Positions 7,540 to 18,208 of a DNA stretch of 64,000 nucleotides are shown piece by piece (positions within the stretch are counted from its first letter, which is position 1; every line of letters starts with the position of its first letter). The position numbers and the translations under genes are program-made. The DNA is from an uncultured Pirellulales bacterium (GTDB lineage Bacteria; Planctomycetota; Planctomycetia; Pirellulales; Thermoguttaceae). The DNA lies in the NCBI GenBank assembly GCA_938015445.1, contig CALLPE010000018.1, positions 186,001 to 250,000 of the forward strand, read 5' to 3'. A model generated the notes under the pieces. It did no database searches. It was given only the letters and a program-made list of their open reading frames with translations, and had not been told where the DNA came from.

Positions 7540-10500
7540 GTGGCGAAACCTACCCGGCAATTGGCCCGCATGACATTGACCCGTTGGCTAGCGATTATGG
7601 CCGCGGCAATGGCCCTGTGCTCACCGCCAGCCGCAGCGGTGGAAATCAACGCTTACAATCCGCTGCGGAACAATCGCTTTTCGAGCGGATATCCGACCGC
7701 CCCGGTAGCCAATCTGAACGCAATGTTCATTGGCGCAGGGTACGATTGGTCTGCCGTCGGTTGGTCCAGCACTAACTCTAGCTACAGTGCCACGCTTGTC
7801 GGACCGCGGCACGTACTGATCGCCAATCATTATCTGCGGCCACCCCAACTGTCCTTTTCCAGCGGCGACGGCACGGTGCATACCTATACGGTGCAGGCGT
7901 ATACCGGGCCGCTGGGCGATTACACCGGCTATGCAAATCCGCCCGATTTGGCCATGGGATTGCTCGTCGAGCCAATACCCTCCGACACGGGGATTCGCCC
8001 AGCGCCAATACTGTTCATGGGTTATTCGGTTGGCAGCACCAGTCCGTATCTCAACCTGCCGACGCTGGTGTATGGCGCGTATGCGGCAGTCGGCTATGGC
8101 AAAGTGTGGGGAGTGCGCGACGGGATATTCAGTTGGGGTGGAAAATACTTTACTTATGCGTTCGAGCTTAATACTCCCGATCGTGCTCGGTTCCAATACG
8201 GCGACTCGTCCAGCCCGTCGTTCTTTGTGACCGGGGCCACCGGCCAGATGTACCTGTCCGGTAGCCATTTTTTGATCTACGGCGACTGGCAGAACTCGGC
8301 CTACGGAGTGGACACCGCCGTGCCGCTGATGCTGGCCGACATCAGCCGCTACATGGCCCGCAGCGGCTACTTGCCCGAAGTGGTCACGCCCGTTACCGCC
8401 CGATGGACCAACACCGGCGGCACCGGGCAATGGGGTATGGCAAGCAATTGGTCGCCGGTGGGTGTTCCGGAGGACGTCTTTCCCGGCGGCGACGACACAA
8501 AGCCCGTCGCCACCACCGCAGCGGTGCTGTTCGACGGCGCCAAGGCAGGCCCCGGGACAGGGCCTTTCGCCATCAACCTGGGCGGCACGCGCAAAGTGAC
8601 GGGAGTAAGCTTTGCACCGGCCGCAGGCGACAAGCGGTTCATCATCGGCACTGCCGGCGACAGGCTCTTGCTGGGCGAAGCCGGTATCAAAAACCAGGCC
8701 GACCAGCAACAACGATTCGATTGCGACATCACACTGCGAACCTGGCAACGCTGGGACGTAGGGCCGGGCGGATTGAAAGTCGCCGGCAACATCAACCTGG
8801 CCCATAGCGAGGCATATCTGCTGGTCGTCGAAGGCCAAGGCACGACGGAACTATCGGGCGTTATTTCCGCGATGGATGTCGTCGGCAATCCGGTGCCGGG
8901 CGGGTTGTCGCTATACGGGCCGGGCAAAGTGGTGCTTTCCAGCGCCGGCAACACATATTCCGGGCCGACGTTCGTCTTGGGTGGCACGCTGTCGATCGAC
9001 CGCGACTCGCATCTCGGCGCAGCTCCGGCCAACTTCAGCCCGGCTCACCTGACCCTCGACGCAGGCACACTCCAGGTCCGTGGCGCAACGCCGGTAAGCT
9101 TGCACCCGAATCGTGGAATAACCCTCGGTCTTGGCGGCGGCACGATAGCGCCCGATGCTGGTCAGATGCTGACCGTGCAAGGGGGCCTGAACGGACTGGG
9201 CCCGCTGACGGTCCGCACGGGCGATGGCGAAGGCCGAGGCGCAGCGACCTTCCTCGCTCCTGTCGAACATTATGGCCTTACCACGGTGCGCAACGCGCTT
9301 TTGGTTCTTGAAGGAGCAAACGGCGCAATCGTCAACTCCCCTTGGGTCGAGCTTCACGGTGGCACGCTGCGTCTGGATAATTCGACGGGCAATCCACTTG
9401 CGACCGGGGGCCGCCTGCCCGACCTTACGGCCATCACCCTTAACTCAGCCCGATTGGAGGTTTTCGCCCACGCGTCGGGCAGTAACGAAACCCTAGGTGA
9501 CCTGGTTGTCGAAAGCGGAGAGAACACCTACTGGTTGGTGGCAACCGCCGGCAACACCGTGCTTAACAACGGACGGTACTTGCGATCCCCGGGCGCAGTA
9601 ATGAACTTTGCGATCTCCGGCGTGTCAGGCGCGCATTACCAAATCAAGCTTTCCGGCCAGCCTGCTGGGTTCATCGACCGGCGCACGTTCTTCGATGGGA
9701 TGTTCTACGCCGTGTGCAGCGCCGACGGAACAGTCCGCGCGATGACCGCCGGGGCGGGCCAGCATGATTACGCTACCACTGTGACGCCAGACCGCCACGT
9801 TCGCCTGACCACCACGCCGGCGCCACAGAACAGCATCGAACTGAAGACACTGTCGCTGCACGGCGCAGTGAACTTCTTGTTGAACTCGGAACAGGAACTC
9901 ACGCTCGGCGAAGGCGGCCTGGTGAAATCTGGCGGCGGCAATGGTATGGTCAGCGGCGATTGGCTTGTCAGTCCGACCGAACTGGTAATCCGCACCGCCG
10001 GCCCTACGGACACTTTGACCCTGAATGCTTCGGTGCTTATTTCCAGCAGCGAGGGGATCACCAAGAGCGGCCCAGGGACGCTGGTGCTGGGCGGCTTCAG
10101 CAACCTGTACCTCGGCCCGACCACTGTCACCGACGGCACCTTGAAGGCCGGCGCTTGGGCGGCCATACCAGAGTGGTCTGCGTTGGTGCTTACCGGCGCC
10201 GGCAGGTTCGATCTGGCAGGCTTCAATCAGACGGTGGCCTCGGTGAGGATCGAAGACGGAGCGATTCTCAACAGCGGCCTTTCGGCGGCGCTGACTCTGG
10301 CGGGCAGTACGGGCGGGATCACCTACAGCGGCGTTGGTTCCGGTGGAGCAATCAGCGCGCCGGTACTGAATTTGGCCAGCGCTGGCTCTCCACAGGGTTC
10401 ACACCTGTTCACCGTCGCCGACGGACAAGGGGTAGATGACCTGACGATCAGCTCCCGGATCGCTGATGGCGCCGAGAGCCCGCAGACGCTGGTCAAAGCC

Positions 10501-13500
10501 GGCCCCGGCACTTTGAAACTTACCGGCTCGAACACATACAGCGGCGGGACAACGATTTTGGAAGGGACGTTGGCCGTTGGGGCCAGCTCCGCGCTGCCCG
10601 ATGCAGGCCCGGTCACGGTCGCTGGCGGAACGCTGGACTTGCGCGGCCACAGCCTGACTGTGGGCAACGTCGTCATGCTCGATGGCGGCGCAATCATCGA
10701 CGGCACGCTCACAGCCTTCGAGTATCAACTGCAAAGTGGCTCGGTTGGGGCAAATCTGGCGGGCCCGGCAGCGGTGGTAAAAAGCGGTCCAGGCGTGGTG
10801 CTCCTCCGCGGCAATAACAGCTATTTCGTCGGCACATATCTGAACGAAGGCGTGCTGGCGGTGTCGAGCGACGCCAACCTGGGAGATGCCGGCGGGCCAC
10901 TGGTCTTCAGCGGCGGGACGCTGCGGATCATTGGTTCGGGATTCGCCAGCACCACCCGGCCAGTAGTTTGGGGTTCTGCCGGGGGGGTGTTCGACATCGT
11001 CGAGCAAGGGCACGTCTTCAGTCTGCCCACGCAGGCCCTGCAAAGCGCCGGCCGGCTGACGAAGGCTGGTTTAGGCGTGCTGCGTTTGGGCGGCAACGTG
11101 GCCAGCGCGGAAGTCGTCATCCAAGACGGCACGCTGCAATTGGCTGCCAACAACCTGTTGAGCGCCAGCCCCACTGTCACCCTCCACCCGAGGGCGGTGC
11201 TGGACTTGGACGGCAATAATGCTGCGGTGGGCAGCCTGACCATGCTCGGCGGCACAGTGAAGACGGGGGCGGGAACCCTGACATTGGCCGGCAACGTCAG
11301 CTACCAGCGCTCCATCTGGCCGGCAACGATCGAAGGCAATCTGAACCTCGGTGCGACGTCGCGCAGTTTCGATGTCGCCCGCGGCGCTTCGACCGATGCC
11401 AATGGATACCCAAACGACCTGACCATCGCGGCCAACATCTCCGGTACCGGCGGGCTGAGCAAGACAGGCAGTGGAACGCTGATTCTGGCAGGCACCAATA
11501 GCTTCAGCGGTCCCACCTTGGCCAGCGGCGGGGTGCTGAGGTTCGCTAGCATCGGAGCAGTGTCGGGTAGCAGCACGATCACCGTCTCGGCTGGGGGTTA
11601 CGCCGGGCTGGCCACCAGCTCGGCCACCGAATTGGCCAACTTTCTGACGCGGATGGACAAGACCAACTCGCGCGGCGTCATCGGACTGGACGGCAATTTG
11701 ACCGGAGGCACGATCAACCTCGCCGGTTTTCACGAGGATGTCCGCGTAGGTTCCAGCACCGCTGGTCTGATTCCAGCCGGAACCACTTTCATCCCCCAGG
11801 GTATGCAATATCGCTTCGGCGGAGGTGGCGGTACGCTGACCGTGGCGGCCAGCCTCGGCGGAAACCGCTTCGTCGACGTGGGCACCAGCGGAAATCTGCC
11901 CGCCGGCACGGTCGTCCTCAGCGGCGCCAACAACTATACAGGGCTGACCACCGTCACCGCCGGCGTATTGAAACTGGGCAGCAGTACGGCCTTGGGAAGC
12001 ACCGCCGCCGGAACATTCGTTTCGGCCGGCGCGGTGTTGGACCTCAACGGCCAAATGTCGGTAGCCGAGCCGGTGATCATCAACGGCCACGGCGTGCTGT
12101 TCCCCCTGCAACTGTCGAACATCTATAGCGGGGCGTTGACCAATGGCTCGGTCAATGCAGCATCGCTACTTGGCCCGGTGACGCTGGGAAGCGACAGCAC
12201 TATCGGCACCCTCGGCGCTGTGCCCGGCGCGCTGACCCTCAGCGGCGGCATCGACACGACCGGCAGCGGCCACGTGCTGACGTTCGCTGGGCCGGGCGCC
12301 ATAAACGTGTTGGGAAATGGCATCGTGGGAAGCGGCTCGATCGTCAAGACGGGCACCGGACTGCTGACTATTTCGGCGGTGTGTACATACTCGGGCGGCA
12401 CGACTATTCAGGAAGGAACCCTGCGCATCAACGGCGGCAATGATCGGCTGCCGATTGCAGCCCCGCTGATAATCAACGGCGGCACATTGGACTTGAACAG
12501 CCGCGGCCAGCAAGTGGGCTCCTTGTCCGGCAGCACCGCCGCAGTGATCGTCAACAACAGCGGCTCGTCCGGCACGGCTACGCTCACGGTGGCCGGCGGC
12601 GGGACGTTCGCCGGGGCGATCCGCGACGGCACAAGCGGAAAGACCGCCCTGACCAAAAGCAACGCAGGCGTGCTGGCCCTGACCGGAACCAATACCTACA
12701 CCGGCCCGACGCGGGTTCTGGGCGGCACGCTGCGGGCTAACGACGGCGTGGGCCTACCGACCGCCAGCAACCTGTTGCTCAGCGGCGGCGTGCTGGAAAC
12801 CAGCGCCGCTTTTTCCCGCACACTGGGAACCGGCGCCGGCGCGGTGCAAATCGTCGGCGGCGCAAGCGGGCTAAGCGCTTACGGAGCGGCAGTCAACGTT
12901 AATCTCAATTCCGGTGCAACGTTGCTCTGGGGAAGCACGCTGCTGAATCCCGCCACGCTGGTGCTCAACGATTCGACGGCCAACAATACCATCACCTTGC
13001 AAAACCCGATAGACCTTGGCGGATTGACGCGCAGCATCGAGGTCCGGGCGGCTACGGCGGTGTTGGCAGGCGCGGTGAGCAACTCGGGCGGCGGGGCGGC
13101 CGGTTTGACCAAGACCGGCGTTGGCACTCTGGTGCTGGCTGCCCCACAGAACTACACCGGCCCTACCACAGTGGCCGCTGGGGTGCTTCAAATCAATGCT
13201 CCTAACACTGCGGTGGCCGATTACACGGTAGCGGCCGGAGCGCAGATGAACGTCAATACCATCTTGCGCATCGATGCACTCGACGGCGCCGGCTCGACAA
13301 CAATCGCCGCAGGAGCGCAACTTACCGCCGCGATGGTGCAACAAGACACGTTGACAATTCTGGGCGAGCCGGGTAATCCGGGAAAATTGGTGCTGGCCAG
13401 TTCTGCCGGCGCTCTGGGCGACGGTTTGCTCTTGGAGGGAGCTTATTACGGGTCCGACGGGCTTTACAGCATCTCAAGTTATCATTACAGCGCCTCAGGT

Positions 13501-13674
13501 TATAACATCGCAGGCGGGCAGCCATTCACTGGCCAATATGACGGCGCTACGCTAACAGCGCCAGTGCCCGAGCCAAACACCTGTTGGCTGGCGATCAGCG
13601 CTGTTGTAGCCGCGGCTGGTGCGGCTGCACTACGGTCACAGCGCCAGCGAGCTGCGCAGCGGAAACGCGACTGA
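7540..13674 (+). CDS. Trypsin-like / autotransporter beta-repeat / PEP-CTERM surface protein
   Basis: A 2044-aa exported protein. The GTG start has an AAAGGA ribosome site. A signal peptide ends near 'PPAAA' (residue 33). Residues ~80-280 look like a chymotrypsin-fold peptidase: His97 in VLIANHY, Asp136 in PPDLAMG and Ser223 in YGDSSSPSF sit in the order and local context of the His-Asp-Ser triad (compare TAAHC, DLALL, GDSGGP). From ~residue 430 to 1890 about ten copies of the autotransporter-associated beta-strand repeat occur, e.g. 'LVKAGPGTLKLTGSNTYSG' and 'GLTKTGVGTLVLAAPQNYTG', each ending 'GTLxxx'; these fold as a beta-helix stalk. The C-terminus (2009-2044) is a PEP-CTERM signal: VPEPNTCWLAI, a hydrophobic helix and a basic tail, for exosortase-type sorting. 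No classical outer-membrane autotransporter barrel is present. The peptidase activity is inferred. Confidence 0.85.
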   Translation: MAKPTRQLARMTLTRWLAIMAAAMALCSPPAAAVEINAYNPLRNNRFSSGYPTAPVANLNAMFIGAGYDWSAVGWSSTNSSYSATLVGPRHVLIANHYLRPPQLSFSSGDGTVHTYTVQAYTGPLGDYTGYANPPDLAMGLLVEPIPSDTGIRPAPILFMGYSVGSTSPYLNLPTLVYGAYAAVGYGKVWGVRDGIFSWGGKYFTYAFELNTPDRARFQYGDSSSPSFFVTGATGQMYLSGSHFLIYGDWQNSAYGVDTAVPLMLADISRYMARSGYLPEVVTPVTARWTNTGGTGQWGMASNWSPVGVPEDVFPGGDDTKPVATTAAVLFDGAKAGPGTGPFAINLGGTRKVTGVSFAPAAGDKRFIIGTAGDRLLLGEAGIKNQADQQQRFDCDITLRTWQRWDVGPGGLKVAGNINLAHSEAYLLVVEGQGTTELSGVISAMDVVGNPVPGGLSLYGPGKVVLSSAGNTYSGPTFVLGGTLSIDRDSHLGAAPANFSPAHLTLDAGTLQVRGATPVSLHPNRGITLGLGGGTIAPDAGQMLTVQGGLNGLGPLTVRTGDGEGRGAATFLAPVEHYGLTTVRNALLVLEGANGAIVNSPWVELHGGTLRLDNSTGNPLATGGRLPDLTAITLNSARLEVFAHASGSNETLGDLVVESGENTYWLVATAGNTVLNNGRYLRSPGAVMNFAISGVSGAHYQIKLSGQPAGFIDRRTFFDGMFYAVCSADGTVRAMTAGAGQHDYATTVTPDRHVRLTTTPAPQNSIELKTLSLHGAVNFLLNSEQELTLGEGGLVKSGGGNGMVSGDWLVSPTELVIRTAGPTDTLTLNASVLISSSEGITKSGPGTLVLGGFSNLYLGPTTVTDGTLKAGAWAAIPEWSALVLTGAGRFDLAGFNQTVASVRIEDGAILNSGLSAALTLAGSTGGITYSGVGSGGAISAPVLNLASAGSPQGSHLFTVADGQGVDDLTISSRIADGAESPQTLVKAGPGTLKLTGSNTYSGGTTILEGTLAVGASSALPDAGPVTVAGGTLDLRGHSLTVGNVVMLDGGAIIDGTLTAFEYQLQSGSVGANLAGPAAVVKSGPGVVLLRGNNSYFVGTYLNEGVLAVSSDANLGDAGGPLVFSGGTLRIIGSGFASTTRPVVWGSAGGVFDIVEQGHVFSLPTQALQSAGRLTKAGLGVLRLGGNVASAEVVIQDGTLQLAANNLLSASPTVTLHPRAVLDLDGNNAAVGSLTMLGGTVKTGAGTLTLAGNVSYQRSIWPATIEGNLNLGATSRSFDVARGASTDANGYPNDLTIAANISGTGGLSKTGSGTLILAGTNSFSGPTLASGGVLRFASIGAVSGSSTITVSAGGYAGLATSSATELANFLTRMDKTNSRGVIGLDGNLTGGTINLAGFHEDVRVGSSTAGLIPAGTTFIPQGMQYRFGGGGGTLTVAASLGGNRFVDVGTSGNLPAGTVVLSGANNYTGLTTVTAGVLKLGSSTALGSTAAGTFVSAGAVLDLNGQMSVAEPVIINGHGVLFPLQLSNIYSGALTNGSVNAASLLGPVTLGSDSTIGTLGAVPGALTLSGGIDTTGSGHVLTFAGPGAINVLGNGIVGSGSIVKTGTGLLTISAVCTYSGGTTIQEGTLRINGGNDRLPIAAPLIINGGTLDLNSRGQQVGSLSGSTAAVIVNNSGSSGTATLTVAGGGTFAGAIRDGTSGKTALTKSNAGVLALTGTNTYTGPTRVLGGTLRANDGVGLPTASNLLLSGGVLETSAAFSRTLGTGAGAVQIVGGASGLSAYGAAVNVNLNSGATLLWGSTLLNPATLVLNDSTANNTITLQNPIDLGGLTRSIEVRAATAVLAGAVSNSGGGAAGLTKTGVGTLVLAAPQNYTGPTTVAAGVLQINAPNTAVADYTVAAGAQMNVNTILRIDALDGAGSTTIAAGAQLTAAMVQQDTLTILGEPGNPGKLVLASSAGALGDGLLLEGAYYGSDGLYSISSYHYSASGYNIAGGQPFTGQYDGATLTAPVPEPNTCWLAISAVVAAAGAAALRSQRQRAAQRKRD

Positions 13675-13768
13675 ACCGAAGGCATGAACCACGGCAAGGG
13701 GTGACCGCGCAGAATACGCAATCGCTGAGTGACAGCATCAGATACGCAAGCGCCGGCGGCCGGCCGCG

Positions 13769-16700
13769 TCACAGTCGGCTCTGCTCTAACAGCTTCTCCA
13801 ATCGCTCATACACCGCCCGTTCCGGCGGCAAAAGACTGCTGACGCGCAAACCGCGGTCCAGCGCCTTGCGGAATGTAATCGCTGCTTCGCGCTTGTCGCC
13901 CAACTGTTCCAGCGCTTGGGCTTGGTGAAACAGGCGGGTGGGGGCCACGGTGCTGTCGATCGCCTCGCGCAGATCGGCCAAAGCCTTGTGGGGATCGCCC
14001 ATCGCCATGTAGATCACCGCACGGGTATCCAGTATCTGTGCGATCGGCCCGGCCAGTTCCGCCGCGCGGTTGGCCAGTTTCAGCGCTTCTTCCAATTTGA
14101 TGCCCTGGACCGCCAGCAGCATGGCCAGATTGTTCATCACCGCGTAGTTGTCGGGATTATCGCGGAGCGCTTCGCGGTAAAGGCTTTCCGCGTCGGCAAA
14201 GCGGCCGTGAATGGTGTAGGCGTCGGCCATCATGATCACCAGCGGCAGCGGGCGGTCGAAGCGGCGCAGAGCATCCAGGCAAACCGTCTCGCCGCGTTGG
14301 AACTGCGCCTTGGAAAGCTCTTCGGAGCGCATGATTGCGCCCAGCGAGGCCACGACCAGCATCGGGTCGGCGCGCTGCCACAAGCGCTCCACCAGCGACA
14401 GGGCTTCGTCGAGTTTGCCTTGTCGGGCCAGAAAGGCAGCCAGCAGTATTTCCTGGTTGGGCCGTTCGTCGACGAACTGGCGGAAAATGATTTCCGCTTC
14501 GCGCGCGTAGCGGGTTCCGTAAACTTCGCGGTCGGCCCCGGTAGTGCGGCGGGCCAAAACGTCCAGCTTGTCGGCCACCAGTTGGAGCCGCACTGCTCTG
14601 TCGGCGGGGATAGCATCGGGACGATCCACGTACTGCCTTAGTACGGCTATCGCCTGGTCGTGTCTTCCGCGGCGGAAAAGTGCCTCGGCGCGAAGCCCGA
14701 TGGTCTCGAATGTGTTGGGGGCCACGCGTTCCAGGCTGTCCAGGTACCGTTCCGCTTCGCCCAGCTCTTTGTTATCCATCAGGGCGGCGATATACACGGC
14801 CAGGTAGCGCGGCTCCTTGGCGTGAGCGGTGAGCAAAGCCCGCATCTCGTTGGTAAACCCGGTCCAATCGCCCTGCGTAAGATAAACCCGTGCCAAGTCG
14901 AAACGGTCGTCGGCCGCCGGTCTGGGGCGGCCACGGACCAGGGCTTCCAGGACCTTGCGCGCTTCGGCCAGTTTCGGTTTCGTACCGAAGGCATTCAGCA
15001 CGACCACCTTCAGGCGGAGGTCCTGATCGCTTTTGCCCTCGCTGGCCAGATTCTGCTCCACCAGCTTCTCGGCCTGCAACAGATTTTTATATCCGCCTTG
15101 TTGCACCAGTATCAGGGCCATCAGCCGTCTGGCCCAGAATACATCGGCGGGCTGGGTCTGTATTTTGCCTTCCAGCAGGCGGTTGAGTTGGTCGATGGCC
15201 AGCTTGATGCGGCCTGTTCGCCAGTAAAAATCGGCGGCCGCCCGAACCACCGCCGGATGATCCGGCGCCCGCTTCAGCGCCGTGCGGTAATTCTCATAAG
15301 CCGCGTCGAACTGTCCCAGGGCGTCGTAGCACTGGGCAAGGGCCAGGGCGGATTCTTCCTGGGGAAGTCGGTTGCGGGCGTCTTCGATGGCCTTCTCGGC
15401 TTCCCGCCTCAGGCCCGTTGCGCTGTAAAAACGGATCAGCGGTACCCACGTCTCCGCCGTGGCATCGTTCAGTTCCACCGCGCGGCGGAGCACTTTCTCG
15501 GCTTCATCCTGGAGTTGCTGGGCCAGTTCCTTGTTTTGCTCGGCCAGGGCACGACGCCGGGCCACGTCCAGCAGGTGTCCCAGCCACACGTGCTCGCGGA
15601 AATCGGTCGATTCGGCGGCCGAGTTTCGCGCGAAAGCCAACGCCGTTTCCAGGTCGCCGGTCTCGTAGCTGATTTCCCCGCGCAGCCGCTGCAAATCGTC
15701 CGACAGGGGCACCTGCCGGGCCTCGAGTAGTCCGATCAGCCCTAGTGCCTCCTCGAACCGCCCTTCCTGCGATAGCAGTTGCACAGCGCGCCGAATAGCC
15801 GTGGGGTTCAGTTCCCCCAACTCGATCGCTTTCAGGAACTGTTCCAGGGCTTTGGCCCGGTTTCCTTGCTGGTAATACACGGTTCCGGTCAACAGCGGCA
15901 CGCGCGACCAGGAGGGGCGAGCGGCGCCGGCTTCGGCCAGATGTTGCAAGGCCTGGGTGAGGCGCGGGTCGTCGGCCTTGGTGACCGGCAGCGTCAGCCG
16001 TACCGCCTCGCAGTAGTGCCAGTATGGCCCCTGGCCTTCGATCTCACGAATCGCCTTGTGGGCGGCTTCCATCCCAGCCTGATCCCCGGTGCGCAGAGAG
16101 AACTCGAACAGCAAAAACTGCACTTGCACATTGTTCGGTTGTTTGCGCACCAGCGACTGGCACAACTGGCGGGTCAATTCCACATCGTTTAGCCGGATGG
16201 AGATTTCCAACAGCCCCTGCCACAGCCGCACCTGTTGTTCGTCGGAAAAGCCATCGACGTTGCGGGCCAGATCCATCAATTTGGCCGACGCCGCCTTTCC
16301 TTCCCGGAAGAACAACTGCTGGGCTTTCATCAGCCGCAATTCCATCCGGTCGCCTAGACGCGATTCGGCCTCGGCCAATAGTTTGTCGGCTTGTTCCCAT
16401 TGCTGTTGGCGTTGGGCCAGGGCAATAAGCAGGGTCCAGAACTCGATGGTCTGCGGGCTTTTGTCGCGTGCAGCCAGGAGCAGTTTTTCGGCTTCGGCGG
16501 CGCGCATCTGGTGCCACAGGACCTCTGCCCGCAGCACGATCACCTGCGGCGAGTCGCCCAGCTCTCGCGCCGCTTCGTCCAGTACCGATTCCACCTGTGC
16601 CCAGTTGCGGTCTGCCGGTGGAGTACGCAGCGTGCGGAGGAGCAGCATGCGGGCGACGGCCAGCGGAGACGCGGCTGGCCCCCGACCGGTGCGTGCCAGA

Positions 16701-18208
16701 GTCTCGTATTCGGTCAGCGCCTCGTCGATCTTGCCGGAAGCCATCAGCGAGTTGGCCAGTGCGGTTTTAGCTGCCGCGAAATCCCGGTCGAGGTTCAGCG
16801 CCTGCCGATAGTAACGGCGTTCCTCGTCGGCGTTACCTAACTCTTTGTGGCAGCGCCCAATCCAGTAGTACGCTTGCTTGAGGGTTTGGGCCATAGGGGT
16901 CAGCCCTGGTGCCGCCTTCTGGAACGATTGCAATGCTGCGCGCCAATTGCCCTGGTTGTACTGGATGCGTCCCTCGAGGTAGTTGACGATCGCCTCGTTG
17001 ACCCTCGTTTTCTTGATCTGGTCGATCAACTGGTGAGCTTCATCGGTGCGCTGCATGCTCAGCAACATGTCGGCCAGTTGGACCAGGAGACTGGGTTCGT
17101 CCGGATTGGTCTTCAGGCCCTCGCGGAGAATCTGGACGACGTTTTCCGGGCGGCCGGCCAGACGCTGGGCTTCGGCGGCCACCAGACACAGATCAACGTC
17201 GCGGGGGTACAGCTTGGTGCCTTTCTCGATATGGGACTGCGCCTCTTGCAGGGCCTCTTCTACCGCCTCGCGATTGTCGGCCGCACTGGCTCGCACCGCC
17301 CGTATCAGCGCGCATTGCGCGGCCATCAGCAAGCCATCGCGGTTGTCGGGTTCCAGTTCCAGCATCCGCAGGGCATGGCCTGTGGCTTTATCGATTTGTC
17401 CCTGTTCGCGCCAGTAAACGGCGGCGATGCGATGAGCGGACAACGAGTCGGGATTGGCAGTTATCATCTGCTCGATGGTGCTGTCGGCGTCGTGCGGCAG
17501 ATGCAGGCTGTGCCGCAGCAAGTGCGCCAGCAGCCCGTAGCTCTCCACACGCTCAGGCTCCAGCTCGATGGCCTTGCGAAACGACTCGGCAGCTTGCTTT
17601 TCCCGACCGATGGCGGCCAGCGCCCGACCGCGTCGCTCCCATAGTTCGGCATCGTTGGGAAAGGCCTCCAGCAGTTCCTTGAGGTGGGTTTCGGCAGAAG
17701 AGTTCCAGTAGGCCACAGCTTCGGAACGTTGGCCGGGATCGCGCGTTCCGGCCTGGGCCAACCGCGCCATGAACATGGCAGATTCGATTTGCTGGCGGCG
17801 GGCATTGTGCCGGTCGGGGTCTAAACGCAGTAGCCGCTCACGTTCTCTGAACGCCGATACGTAGAAGGCCACTCCCTGCGCCTGCATTTCGCCTGAGTAC
17901 TTCTCCAGCAGCAACTCCCCACGCGATTGCATGTGACCGGCGAACTCTTCGATGGTATCTAAATCGTCCGGGCGCAACTGATGATACGAATCGAGCTGCT
18001 GTTTCATTTCGGCAAAAGCTTTGCGAACTTCCTGTTCCATGCCCTCTTTGATCGTCTCGTCCAGCCTTGCCAGCGCCTGCTTGGCTGCCTCGAGGAACAC
18101 GACCGCATTGCGTTGCACTTGGTAGCCGTGCAGAAAATGCACTCCCAGACCCAGCACCAACAATCCACCCAAAATGCATCCCAGCAGCACGTAGTTTATT
18201 CTTCTCAT
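13769..18208 (-). CDS. Membrane-anchored giant TPR-repeat protein
   Basis: A 1479-aa protein with one N-terminal membrane helix (residues 6-27, 'YVLLGCILGGLLVLGLGVHFL') and then tetratricopeptide repeats along almost its whole length, such as 'AELWERRGRALAAIGREKQAAESFRKAIELEPE', 'QAYYWIGRCHKELGNADEERRYYRQALNLD' and 'NYAVMNNLAMLLAVQGIKLEEALKLANRA'. I estimate more than 20 repeats. TPR solenoids are protein-docking scaffolds; the anchor suggests most of it faces the periplasm-like space or the cytoplasm from the inner membrane. No enzymatic domain is visible. The ATG at 18208 has GAAGGG upstream. The gene converges on the PEP-CTERM gene across a 94-bp gap, and most plus-strand open frames under it are shadows. 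Its partner is unknown. Confidence 0.85.
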   Translation of the reverse strand: MRRINYVLLGCILGGLLVLGLGVHFLHGYQVQRNAVVFLEAAKQALARLDETIKEGMEQEVRKAFAEMKQQLDSYHQLRPDDLDTIEEFAGHMQSRGELLLEKYSGEMQAQGVAFYVSAFRERERLLRLDPDRHNARRQQIESAMFMARLAQAGTRDPGQRSEAVAYWNSSAETHLKELLEAFPNDAELWERRGRALAAIGREKQAAESFRKAIELEPERVESYGLLAHLLRHSLHLPHDADSTIEQMITANPDSLSAHRIAAVYWREQGQIDKATGHALRMLELEPDNRDGLLMAAQCALIRAVRASAADNREAVEEALQEAQSHIEKGTKLYPRDVDLCLVAAEAQRLAGRPENVVQILREGLKTNPDEPSLLVQLADMLLSMQRTDEAHQLIDQIKKTRVNEAIVNYLEGRIQYNQGNWRAALQSFQKAAPGLTPMAQTLKQAYYWIGRCHKELGNADEERRYYRQALNLDRDFAAAKTALANSLMASGKIDEALTEYETLARTGRGPAASPLAVARMLLLRTLRTPPADRNWAQVESVLDEAARELGDSPQVIVLRAEVLWHQMRAAEAEKLLLAARDKSPQTIEFWTLLIALAQRQQQWEQADKLLAEAESRLGDRMELRLMKAQQLFFREGKAASAKLMDLARNVDGFSDEQQVRLWQGLLEISIRLNDVELTRQLCQSLVRKQPNNVQVQFLLFEFSLRTGDQAGMEAAHKAIREIEGQGPYWHYCEAVRLTLPVTKADDPRLTQALQHLAEAGAARPSWSRVPLLTGTVYYQQGNRAKALEQFLKAIELGELNPTAIRRAVQLLSQEGRFEEALGLIGLLEARQVPLSDDLQRLRGEISYETGDLETALAFARNSAAESTDFREHVWLGHLLDVARRRALAEQNKELAQQLQDEAEKVLRRAVELNDATAETWVPLIRFYSATGLRREAEKAIEDARNRLPQEESALALAQCYDALGQFDAAYENYRTALKRAPDHPAVVRAAADFYWRTGRIKLAIDQLNRLLEGKIQTQPADVFWARRLMALILVQQGGYKNLLQAEKLVEQNLASEGKSDQDLRLKVVVLNAFGTKPKLAEARKVLEALVRGRPRPAADDRFDLARVYLTQGDWTGFTNEMRALLTAHAKEPRYLAVYIAALMDNKELGEAERYLDSLERVAPNTFETIGLRAEALFRRGRHDQAIAVLRQYVDRPDAIPADRAVRLQLVADKLDVLARRTTGADREVYGTRYAREAEIIFRQFVDERPNQEILLAAFLARQGKLDEALSLVERLWQRADPMLVVASLGAIMRSEELSKAQFQRGETVCLDALRRFDRPLPLVIMMADAYTIHGRFADAESLYREALRDNPDNYAVMNNLAMLLAVQGIKLEEALKLANRAAELAGPIAQILDTRAVIYMAMGDPHKALADLREAIDSTVAPTRLFHQAQALEQLGDKREAAITFRKALDRGLRVSSLLPPERAVYERLEKLLEQSRL

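Noticed and set aside
14660..15730. 356-aa plus-strand open frame
   Set aside because: Shadow of the TPR protein gene, whose repeats are clear on the minus strand.
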